Assembly (NCBI RefSeq): GCF_040436345.1
Contig: NC_133216.1
Span: 14,898,110-14,962,109, forward strand
Direction of reading: 5' to 3'
From: Pagrus major
Taxonomy: Eukaryota; Chordata; Actinopteri; Spariformes; Sparidae
Length of the DNA: 64,000 nt
Positions 23,601 through 34,300 of this stretch are shown one piece after another. The translations under genes and the position numbers were made by a program. The first letter of the stretch is position 1, and every line of letters starts with the position of its first letter. The notes under the pieces are model-generated. The model was not told the origin of the DNA. It saw nothing but the letters and a program-made list of their open reading frames with translations, and ran no database searches.

Positions 23601-26600
23601 TCACAGAGACCCTCCCCACCGCCAACACCTGTCAGGATCTTTTAATGTAAAGCTTCCCATTCATGAATCCCCCCGCTGTGACGCTGTGTGTCGTAGAGAA
23701 ATCCAGCTGATTTTGTAGAAATTTCAGTTCACATCTACTTAAGTAGATTAATTACGTTTTTTCCATAACTTTTTTTTTTTACTTGCTGCACTCTAACCTG
23801 TGCTTTTAGTCATCATGGAGATTAGAACCATACTTGAAAATCTGGAATGACTGCTTCGACGAACGCTTAATAAACACAAGTTATATGTTTTGACTTTGTT
23901 CCCCTCATGGTTACAGCCGTATATTGAACCTCAACACAATGTGTCACACTTTGTATGAAACACTGTCATCGATGTATTCTTTGATTAGATCAGTTCCTGA
24001 TTTGAATACATTTTTAAAGGTGCAATATGTAAGGATTTCAGTTGGAAACATTAAAAAAACTAACTAGAATTTTCTGAATAATCTGAAGAAATTACAATTT
24101 TGACATTATAACTGCTAATTGTGTTGCAGAGATATCCACTGACCAGCTAGCCCCGGCCCATCTCGGTCTAAAGCTCCCATGCTGGCAGTGTAAACACCAA
24201 CACTCCCCCGGGGCTCCGAGCTCCCAGCCCGCACCGCTAGCTGCATGGTTAACTAAGATAACTAGCTAAGGGCAGCTACAGTTAGCAGCAGTTAGCTGTT
24301 ACTCTGGTGATATTCTGCCCTGTATTTTTTTTTTAAGGAATGACTTTGACAGGTGGCCAAAATTCAGTCTTTTCTTGAAGCTTGTTGTTTTATACTGATG
24401 ATCTTCCTCTGCAAGTAGAGTTTGTGCAGCTTCGTGAAATTTTAGATGTTTGAATTTTCAATATTTGGAGCATTATTTTGATCTTTCATCCTTTTAAAAA
24501 CTGAGATTGAAAGTTCCGACTTCTCACCTTATAGAGACAGAGGTCTATGACTTGGGCGCATATCTCTCTCAGGTCATCGCACACCTGCAGCCGGCTACGC
24601 ACGAAGGCACACAGTTCCTCATTACCAATGGCGTCCCACACACCGTCACACGCTAGAATGAGGAACTCATCTTCGGGTGTCCTCTCCATCTCATACACTT
24701 CGGGCTCTGGTGACACTAGCTGCTCTGTCTGCGGCCTCCAGTCCACCTCCTTGAAGTCAAAGTCCCCCAGAGCTCTGGAAACGGCCAGCGAGCCGTTAAC
24801 CCTCTGCAGGGTCACCGAGCCCCCAGCGTTCTGGATGCGCTCCTTTTCTCTAGGGTTGAACGGCTTGTGGTCCTCCGTGTAGAAGACCACCTGGCCGTTG
24901 TGGCAGAGCAGGGTGCGGGAGTCCCCACAGTTAATAAAGTAAATGTAGCGTGGTGAGAGCATGACAGCTGCCGCGGTGGAGCCACTTCGGTCCCAGTTGT
25001 CCTGGCGAGCCAGTTTGTGCATGTGGGTATCAATGTCCAGGAAGCCTTCACGGATCCCCTCCTTCACCTGCTCGGGGGCCTCGGTTGCTTTAACTCCACC
25101 TGTGGGAAATGAGGGCGAAACGTTGTGGTTTTAAGATTTAAACCATACTGTTTAGTTTCTGGCATTTCCATATTTGTTCAGAGGCCAACACACATGAAAC
25201 CAGATACCATATTAAAGGGTACCTCCACCAATTTTATACATTGAAGTGCATTTACAGGTCTTGAGGAGTAGTAAAAGTAGTAAAAAAGTCTTAAATGGTT
25301 CCAGAGGAAGCTGCATGTTATCTGATAAATTGCATCCACTGATGTCACTGATGTGGGCAAGTTGCATTGTGGGTAAGGCAGGCGCCAAGTTTTGAAAAGG
25401 AAGAAGAATAATTGGAATAATAAAGGCAATATCCTCTGGTTATGCTGACCATAATGAGTCCAAAACTGTTATAGGGGTGTAATGCAGACCAAAGGACTGC
25501 TTTTAAAACCTGTTTTGTTCAAGAGTAATCTGGCTACAGATTAAAGATTACAGCCTGTAATTATGTAACATGTAATATGATTGTTAATGTTCTCATATGG
25601 CTAACCAATCTGCTCACAGCTCAAAATGTTATGTATAAAACTTAATATCTGCATGAATGTCAGCAGCTGTGGTTTGTTTTGATCACCAAGATGTGTTTCA
25701 GGCCAGTGAAGAAAAACATCACAATATTCAGAATTCTTGTTTTGAAAAATGTCTACAACTATTGAATGTGTCTCATAAACTTCATTACTGTATATATTTT
25801 ATTGCATGTTATACTTCCAAGGCAATCTCACCCTTTAATAATTGTTAAAATATTATGATTTTACAAGATCCAAAGGCTTTATTGTCATATGCAGAGATAA
25901 ACAAATTATGAATGCAATGACATTCTTAGTTCATAATGTCTCTACCTAGTGCTGTAAACCTATTTAAAATATACTGGAAACATTAAGTTTAAAAAGTAAT
26001 TGTTAAATATTTGGTAAAATAGACTAATACCTTACATGATATTAAATTACATTCATTTGTAAACAACTTAACTTATAGTAAGTGTATTTAAACTCTGTCT
26101 GAAGAGCCAGGTGTCCTAATATAACTGAGTAGACATCCAATTATCCAATTATCAACTGAAAGTGTTTTCAGTGCCACAGTGCCAGTGCTTAGAGATACGT
26201 ATAGGCCTATATTTTTAACCATCGTGAATTGTAAGACTAATCGTATTAGCCTCTAATTGTTCTGTACCTGTTGCCAGGATGTGATCCAGCAAGTTTTTGG
26301 AGCAGTACTGTGCCACCGTGGTGCCTGCATGTCCATCAAAAACTGCAAAGTATCCCCACTCCGTCAACTCTCCTTTCAGCTGGGGCATGCAGGTGTGGGC
26401 ATCCTCCATCTGAGCCCTCCAGCCCTGCATGCTCGCCACAGCATAGTTCAACCCCGAATCAGAACTCCCCTCTGACACGTGCTTCTCCAGGATGGGACGG
26501 TCCAGGTATGGGCTCGGGAACGCGTCATCCTCATCCAAACTGTCATCCTCCTCGGGCCCTGCTTCCCTGGTCCCCCCTTTGAAAAAGAAGGTGACCATCT

Positions 26601-26673
26601 TCTCTGTCTCTTTGACAAGCTGCCGGAGAAAAGAGGGCACCTCCACATTACTGGCCCGCCTGGCTGTCCTCAT
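20601..26673 (-). CDS. ppm1n: PP2C-family Ser/Thr phosphatase, PPM1N-like, six exons, 435 aa
   Basis: This is a metal-dependent (Mn/Mg) protein Ser/Thr phosphatase of the PPM1A/B/N group. Coding exons, in order: 26268-26673, 24528-25099, 21384-21501, 21173-21287, 20993-21056, 20601-20633; all phases agree. PP2C motifs are complete: RAQMEDAH (about 86-93), FAVFDGHAG (109-117), SGSTAAAV (174-181), CGDSR (194-198), [13 protein letters not shown] (240-252), ACDGVWD (285-291) and [10 protein letters not shown] (327-336). The metal-binding aspartates 91, 113, 287 and 330 are present. The C-terminal helical segment ([21 protein letters not shown]) parallels PPM1A, followed by a short acidic tail, [10 protein letters not shown]. 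The start is the ATG before RTARRAS; the open frame continues upstream without an ATG, and a downstream ATG (MVTFFF) is an alternative. There is no MGAF-type myristoylation start. The divergent neighbour rtn2 supports PPM1N over PPM1A/B. Homology is firm; the start is less so. Confidence 0.88.
22531..22823. repeat. MITE with GCTGCAACTAA-type termini (copy 2)
   Basis: The ends read AATTATTTGATTATTTTCTCG and AACTGTTTTAATTATTGCAGC; the interior CCCAAGATGACATCTTCAAATG and AGAAGCTGGAATCAGAGAAT segments match copy 1 in inverted orientation. Non-coding. Confidence 0.5.
23257..23264. promoter_or_regulatory. Full palindromic CRE, TGACGTCA
   Basis: An exact CREB/ATF consensus lies within ppm1n-like intron 2, in a stretch not obviously repetitive. 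Function is not shown; an 8-bp match is expected about once per 65 kb by chance. Confidence 0.3.
23500..23509. promoter_or_regulatory. MEF2-type site, CTATTTATAG
   Basis: A perfect match to the MEF2 consensus YTAWWWWTAR, about 240 bases from the CRE in the same intron. It could serve an intronic enhancer, but the evidence is motif-only. Confidence 0.25.
24018..24350. repeat. TTAA-type MITE with AGGTGCAATATG end (right end lost)
   Basis: The element begins AGGTGCAATATGTAAGG after TTAA (24014-24017). The interior shares long blocks with 56979-57304, including GTGTAAACACCAACACTC, GCTAGCTGCATGGTTAA-type and GTTAGCAGCAGTTAGC stretches. The matching right terminus is missing, so this copy is truncated or rearranged. 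Confidence 0.65.
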
Positions 26674-27369
26674 CACCCCGCGGAGCCTGTGCTCAAGCTT
26701 CTTGCTCGACCTGGCAGCAGCCCGTCTCCTCCTGGTTCCCCTCCTTCGACCCTGTGTTTTCCGCAACAGGTCCAGCGCAACAGTTAAGTTGTGGCAGCCC
26801 AAGCAGGTAAACAAAAAGCGACGTTAAATAAGAATGATACCTTTTTAAATGGAAAACAAAATTGGTTTTCTGTTAAGAATTATTAGGGCCATTTTTGCAT
26901 TCTTCAGCCTGCAGATTGAGTCTGGGAATCCTTCTTCTGTCCTTTTTCTTTGACAATAAGACCGTAAGATGTTTTCCTCTCCGCGCGTCTCCGTTTCTGT
27001 TTCTACATCACCCTCCTTCTCCTGTTTACCCGTCCTGTATCAGCCCTGCGCCTCTATTGGCCAGTCTATTTCTGTTCTGTTGATTTATCCCTCTGCTCTG
27101 ACCCCACCTACTGCCTCTCTTCCTCTGTCCGTGTAACACTGTGGGATAATCACCTGGCCTGTGTCTGCACACATGCATGGATTATGAGTAGAAACACTTT
27201 ACACAACACAAAGTGCTTTTGTAATCAGTCAAGTTTGGGGGGATCACAACAGTAAAGTCAAAATACTGCACACCTTGCAGTTACAACAGTTAACAACACA
27301 AACACGTGCCTCTGTCAGTTTAATGAAGCTTTCGGTTATATCACAAGGTCTTCGTGAGCAGACTTGATA

Positions 27370-27975
27370 CCTGGGCCCTGTAACACAAAACAAGATTAGT
27401 GGGTTACCCAGCTATATATGTTTTGGGGCTTTACTTGGCTTCTCCGCTATCATAAGGCTTGGTATAACCTCGGTGTTACTATCACCATGGTTACCTGTAC
27501 TGCATGGCTAACCTGCTCCAGAGCCTTAAGGATCCTGACATAGACACAGAGTTCACAATGAATTGAGAAGTTATAATGAGCAATAAAGAAAATAAAAACC
27601 AAATTGATGTTAAAAAACTTGAACTTTGTGTCAGTTTTCTCCTCAATGAGTAATTTTGAGCAACAACTTTTAAGTCAACGTGGATGACAATCCTTAAGTT
27701 AAAGTTTGAAGACCCCATTTTCGCGGACTCAGCTATTATACTCTATCTTTGGGCTTACCTCAGCTTTTCGGCTATCAGAAAACTTGGCATTGCCATCACC
27801 ATAATAACTCAGCTACTAACCCAGCTCTGGAGACGACACGATCCTGACATGGAGACAGTTCACAATAAATTGAGAGTTAATAACAAGCAATAAAGAGAAT
27901 TTAGGGGAGAAATTGCTGACAACGGCAAGTTGATGTGGAAAAACTTGAACTTTGTGTCAGTTTTTTCCTCGATGA
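27370..27975. repeat. Diverged tandem duplication, unit about 300 bp
   Basis: Blocks occurring in order near 27430-27660 recur near 27745-27975: CTCCGCTATCA / TTCGGCTATCA, GATCCTGACATAGACACAG / GATCCTGACATGGAGACAG, TTCACAATGAATTGAGA / TTCACAATAAATTGAGA, GAGCAATAAAGA / AAGCAATAAAGA and AACTTGAACTTTGTGTCAG in both. Confidence 0.7.
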
Positions 27976-29262
27976 GTATAAAGAATAAACTCGATGAGTC
28001 TCGGTTGTTCTTACATGGATATATGAGTTTAATACGAACACAGATCTGTCGTCAAAGAAGAAGTACGGCATGTTTACAGTCTGTCATACGTCATACAGAT
28101 TCTTGTGTCATCATGTCAGGAAGGTCAACAGGAAGGTCTGTGTCATCTCCAGCTCATTATTATTATTAAGGTTGTCTGGAGCCTCTTCAAGGCTAAACTC
28201 ATCCGTACCTCCAGACACCCAGAGTCTGCTCACAAAAGTGCCAAGTGTGAAACGTAATGAGTAACCATGTAAACAAACAAATTAAACAATATGAGGCACA
28301 GAATCAAGCGTTCCTTTATGATCATCAATATCTCCACATTTTATACTGTTGATCAACAGAACCACTTCGCATATTATGATGAGTACATTATGTGGGAGAT
28401 AGAAGGGCTTCTAACAAACAGAAAAATAGTTAAACACACTAACAGCCAAATGGATGATGATTATAGGTTCATCTTAATCACCCACAGTGTTAATTAGTTC
28501 AGTAAATTATAAATGGTCTGAGAAGCCATATTGGTTTTTTACTTTGGGCCTATCTTTACTTTCATCTGTTGCTTCGGTGGCAGGAACAGCTTCACTTTAA
28601 CCAGCCTAAGCCAATCGACTTAAAGAAACAGCACACACGATTATAATTAATAAATGAATTCATATTCATAATAGTTTGTTAAAGAGACAAAAACATCACC
28701 AAAATGTCACAGTTTAAAGTATTTTTTTTTGTCAGGTTTTCTTCCACCATGTGCTCTCAGTTGGAGGGTCAAATAGCACCTCAACTTATTTGAGTTTCTG
28801 TCACTTCCCAATGTTTTATAAATCAAGAAGCACTCTGTAATACGCATATAAAAAGTAAAATAAACTAGAAGACTAAAACAAGGTAAAATAGATGTTGACA
28901 CACCTGCTCAAACTCCACCCTGCTCTGTATGTAACTTGCTGATTCCTTGTTGTCTCTGTATGACTGCTGTGTGTCTTAATCTCATTACCTGCGCTGTATT
29001 TACAGATTCTGAACCGGTTTACATGTTTGACCCCCTGACGTGTGTTAGTGTTAAGGACTATATATGTGTGATTATCCAGCTATAAGTAGGACTAAACCTT
29101 GCCATCAGCTGATGTTGGTCTGTAATAGCAGTGTTTCAGTTGAAGCGTGTGTTTACCTTTATTTATCCAGAACAGACAAATCAGGATGACACAGGACGTT
29201 GATCCTCCTGTGGCTGTCTATATTTAACATGATATTTTGAAATTCCTCTCAACTTGGCATCA

Positions 29263-29278
29263 ATGATGATGTTGATGT

Positions 29279-29313
<35 letters not shown>

Positions 29314-29314
29314 G
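29263..29314. repeat. (GAT)n microsatellite
   Basis: About sixteen GAT/TGA triplets with two interruptions near the left end; intergenic, with no coding context. Confidence 0.9.
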
Positions 29315-31393
29315 TGCCATCTCTTAAAGGTTCACGACTGCAACGCTGTATATCATCAAAATATTGTCGGTCAGCCTGTCAAGTCATTTGGCTGTTATTC
29401 CCAAATTAAACATGTGGAAGTACAAGTTGAGTTATTATGATCCGCTGGAACAAACGTCTTCAACAACTCGCTCAAATGCCAGCAACCTTTTGAATCAAGT
29501 TTAAAACTTTTATATTCCTCTTTGCTTTTAACTGAATATTAAGATCAGCAGTTAGTTTGAGCCATGGGCCAGCTAATTTTCAGAATTGGTCATTGGGGTG
29601 GTGCAACTTCATACGCGTGGTGAAAACAGAGGAAAATTATTATTATTTTTTTTAATACTGTATGTTTTATTTAAGAACTAGAACCGCACACACCTCCATC
29701 AAGGCCAATACTCCACCCTTATGATGTGCAAATCTGCAAGAACAACTAGTTTATGTATCTCCATATAATATTTCCAATACTAGAATTATGTCAAAATATG
29801 GTTGTGCCGAGCTGAAGCCTCATCCTCTCATGGTCAAATATCAAAGCTTATTTTCAAAAACAGTTGTTATGAAAAACTGCATGTTCGTAAGGAAGAACGT
29901 TTTATTTGAGTCAAATTTGCATCTAGAAAAAACAAATTAGTATAACTAGTTAGATGATATGTGTGTATTTATACTTCCATAGCTACACATTTGTTTGAGA
30001 AAAAAGTGTCGTTGCAGTTGTGGTGATTTGTACCAGTTCTCTCATGAACCACTGTAATTGTAATTGTGTAAAATGTGAATCCACCATTTGTATTTATTTA
30101 TTCATAAAACTGTTTTTTGAGTGTATCTGAGGGTGGATGTCATGATTCCCATTAGTAAATGAAAGATTACAAAATTAAAGCAGCTTATTTTAATACTTAT
30201 TTTGCGAAAAATGTGAACATGATGTGTTGCACAGTGAGACCAAAGACGTCAACGTTTGTTATCCACACATTAGAAACAGCGGCCAGCTTTATTTATAGTT
30301 AAATTTAAATACTGTTGCTCTGCTCTGGTTAAATAGGCCAAACTACATTATTTAGCTAGATTATTTATCTATAATTAAAACTGAAAACTTAAAGCGTACG
30401 ACTGACTTACACCATCACTCAGCATTCAGTTTTATCCTACTCTCTCCTTTTACTCATTTCTCTTTTAAGCATCCAGTGTGTCCAGTATCCCATCTATGAA
30501 AAGTTACATTGCCTCGCTTTAAATGTCTTATGCTGTATTTGTGATAAATGTCTTTAAGGCCTTATTAAAGATGAAATGTGTTATACAGTATGTATAAATC
30601 AAAGCAAAGAGGCCGGTGTGTGGAAGCATCAGCTACACAATGCTTCCCCCTGCTGTTCACTGTTGCACAGGCCTCAATTCCCTTTATAGAAAAGCTTTTA
30701 GTTGAGGCTGTACATTATTTATACTCCAGCTTTAATGATGATTTAGGTGTGGTTTGTTTTTACAGGTATGATTTGCAAAACACTTGTATATCTTATATGT
30801 GATATGGGGATATGATATATTTTATTAAGATGTAACAAAGCTGACAAACCCTACAGTGCATGTTGGTAAGCTATATTCCTGACTGGAGCCTCAGCCTGTC
30901 CTGCACATCCTCTTACGCATCCTTCTATGTGCATGTATTGTATATGTTCATGTTGTACATTATTAATGACTCATTACTCCTTCTCTTACAGGCTGCTCCT
31001 ATGAGATCTTGAGATGAAATCACATGACGAGGGAGAGAGAGAGACAGAGACATCAATGAATGGGAGATGAAAACGAGCTCAGGCAGACACAGGGACACAC
31101 TCATGCTTTCTCTCCCTCTGCTGTGGCGTGCGTTACTCCCGCTGCAGTCATAACGATGCGAGAGGAGATGAGGGGAGGAGGGAGGATGGTGGAGTGAGGC
31201 AGGCAGGGCGGGGCTGAGCGAGAGAGAGAGAGAGAGAGGGCGAGAGGAAGTGGCTCAACAGACGACCAAGAAACAGAGGGAGGAGGAGGAGGAAGAGAGG
31301 GAGTATATCCACAGGACGTGAGTGCCGGCAGCTGAGGAGGAGGAGGAGGGGGGGCTTCCAGACTGGATGGGCCCAGCGATGCCTTGATGGAGT

Positions 31394-34300
31394 ATGGGCC
31401 AGGTTTTAGGATTCTCCCACTGCCGTGAGTCTGCTTTTGTTCTGCTCTTTCCATCTGTGTGGGAGTCGTGCATGTGTTCCTCTCACTATACCATCGTCAC
31501 ATATTCCAGCTCAGCATCTTTTTCTTGCTAACTGCTGTAAGCATCATATGCATCGACTCCCCTCCTCTTCCTCCCTCACTCTCCATTCCTCTCTGCTGCG
31601 TACACCTTCTATAAACACATGGCTGAATGGCTGGGTGCAGAGGGAGAGCCTTTTTGTTGTTGTTGTTGCCTCCCATTGATTTGTAGACGTTTATGTGGTT
31701 GTGTGCGAGGAGGCTCTGCAGGCAGGGATGCAAGTTATTTCTCCCTAAAAGCTTCTGTTGTGATGTCACATCTTTCTAACAAGATATCCTCTGCTGTTAA
31801 ATTAAAGTGCTTTGTGATTTGCATGTGTTCATACAGGAACAGAAGAGATAATATGCTGCGTTCTTTGCCCAGCCTGGGGTTGATTTATTGGCTACTGTCA
31901 TGCTGGCTATCTAATGTAGTGAAGGCCTTTTACTGCTGCCAGTTTAGCTCTGTGGGGAAATGAGTCTGTATTCACTGACCTATAGTACGCAACTAAAACT
32001 GTCACGCTCCTTGATCTGAAATTGATATAAACCTAGTGTTATGTTGTTTTGTATAGCAGTTAGTATTTATTGATTAGCTTAACGGCAAATACTTCAATGT
32101 GAAATACAATGGAGGAGTGTGCGGCTGTTACTGCTTTAAAAATGAATCATAACAAGGTACTGCAGAGTTCTTGTTTGGGCTTTTATGCTCTTAGTCATCT
32201 CACATTGGTACACTGACATTAAATGTTTTGAGATGCACGTGTGAAATGGTGGAAGAAATGGTTTAAAGGTGCACTATGTAGTTTTAGGAAAGACATTTGA
32301 ATCAGAAGAGAAAGATCTTCACTGACTAAACTTAATAAACAAACTCTTTGTTTCATGACTGAATAAACAAACTGACCTAAAAGGATAACACAACTTCATC
32401 CTGTTTTACTTTGTTTATATGTGGCGGACCCTGCCACCTTTCTACCTTCAAACAGTGTTCTGGGGACCCTATTTTCCTCTGAGAACAGCTTGTTTACTCA
32501 GTTATGGAAAAAAACAAACATTTCTGAGTTTGTGTCATTACCTCATTAATATTATAAACATTAAAATTCTGAGTTTGAATTTCTTCTCCAAAACTACATA
32601 GTGCCCCTTTTAATAGCATGTAAAACAACCTGTTTCTGAAAATGTTTTGCTACTGCATGGCTTTAAAGCAGCAATACCAATGATTTCTATTTCTGAGAAT
32701 CTAACTGCATGTTTACTAGTACAATAAACTAAACTTTTGACTGTTTTCTTCCAGAGGAATATGGCTCAGTGGCGTCGACTCCAGACTCAACGCCTCCGTG
32801 CACCGATGGTAACGAAGCCGACACTTCCACTGTCACACAATTAACATAACTTGTATGTCCAGAGACAGACGAGTTAGGTTAATTGTGGGCTTTAAATTGC
32901 GTATGAATGTTGATGTGAATGGTTGATGAACAGGCGACTGGCCCCCCTGCAACCCTCCAAAGGATACGCAGTTATAGAGATTATATAATAGTTACAGAGA
33001 TTCCTGCTCCCTGACAGCCTTTCTTTTGAACCTAATGTTAGAAGAATACAGCTGAGCACCTCTCTCACCTCGAAAAACACAAGCACTGAGGATCCACGGG
33101 CAAACACAGGAGAAGGTTTTGATCACGGCCACATTTTGGAAGCAGAGATGTTTGTGTAATCATCAAAGAGGATTTCATTCTTTTTGAAAGTCACACCTTT
33201 TTCTCCCAGACATCAAGTGACACACCTGGCTGCTTTCATATGACAAATCTATTTATTAAAAGCAAAATCACTGTCCTTGTATGGCACTTAGCTAATAAAC
33301 ACACAGTTAGCAGCTCTGCTATTTTCTTTCATTGTCTGATGTCTGTACGTCACTCTCTGCATGCTGGTGACCACATTTATTTGTTTTTGTCTCCATTCAG
33401 GCGGAAACGAGGAGTCCGAGATGTGCGAGCTGCAAACAGCCAGGGAATGGTCTGACGACGAGGAGGGGGGAGACGGGGATCCAGATGATGACGAGGGACT
33501 GGCTTCGTCCCCGTCCATCTGGGGCACGCCTCGTCAGAACTCTTTCGAGCTGACTTTCTCTTACATCGCCATTGCCGAGCCCGAGGCGGTGGGAGCTTCG
33601 CGTCACCTCCGTGACCGACGCAGGGCGGGTTCTCGGGGAAGTCGCACGCCTTTGATCCGCACGGACACCCTGGAGACACTGTTGGACTCCCCCGATTCGG
33701 ACTGGGACCCTCAAGCCTTTCTCAATCGAGAGGAAGAATCAGAGAGGAGTGAGCAGGAGAGGATGGCGAGCGCAGCGGTGAGCAGGGAGCAGCACAGACA
33801 CACTGAGACTATCACAATCCAGCCCTCTCCCCAAAATCTGGACCCGGACACTCAGGAGAGGGACGCAGGAATCCAAAGAGAGGAGACGCTGAGCAGTCAG
33901 GCTGTCCAGCCTCCATCTCCGTCCCCATCTTCCCAGCATCAGACCCCCTCACAGATACTTCAGGGTGAGAAGCAGGAGGAATGTGTGAAGAGGTTGATTT
34001 ATTTCATAGAGAAAGACGCCCCAACACAAAGACTACTTATTGACCTAGTGATAGCTCGCAGCAAATTAAATCTCAATAGGCCATTTGCTGAAGTGGCACG
34101 CAATCTCGAGTAGGCTACAAGGTTCAGTAGATGATTTACAGTTCTGTACTTCCCTCAGACATCAGCATGAACCCTTCTTGCAATTAACTACATGAATGAA
34201 CCTCTAACTGAGCTGCCATCAATTCTGGCTTTCAACATAGTAAAACATCTTTTTAAATATCTCTCAAACTTGTCACCTGCTTAAATTTGAAATAATAGGC

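Larger units (their letters stand above)
21502..24527. other. ppm1n-like intron 2 with repeats and possible regulatory block
   Basis: This 3.0-kb intron holds two MITE copies (22531-22823 and 24018 to about 24350) and a stretch of higher complexity, about 23230-23640, with a full CRE and a MEF2-type site. No exon is visible in it. Confidence 0.5.
26674..31393. other. Divergent intergenic region between ppm1n-like and rtn2
   Basis: This 4.7-kb gap separates two head-to-head start codons and should contain both promoters. The stretch right of 26673 is GC- and arginine-codon-rich, probably ppm1n 5' UTR. The stretch 31100-31393 is purine-rich with GAGGAGGAG and (GA)n runs, probably rtn2 5' UTR. 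Between them are a roughly 300-bp tandem duplication (27370-27975) and a (GAT)n tract. No exon was recognised. Confidence 0.55.

Noticed and set aside
26674-26814. Upstream extension of the ppm1n-like frame (Arg-rich, 47 codons).
   Set aside because: The extension starts at TTG, not ATG, and contains no in-frame ATG. It is GC-rich and more likely 5' UTR, unless a further upstream exon exists.
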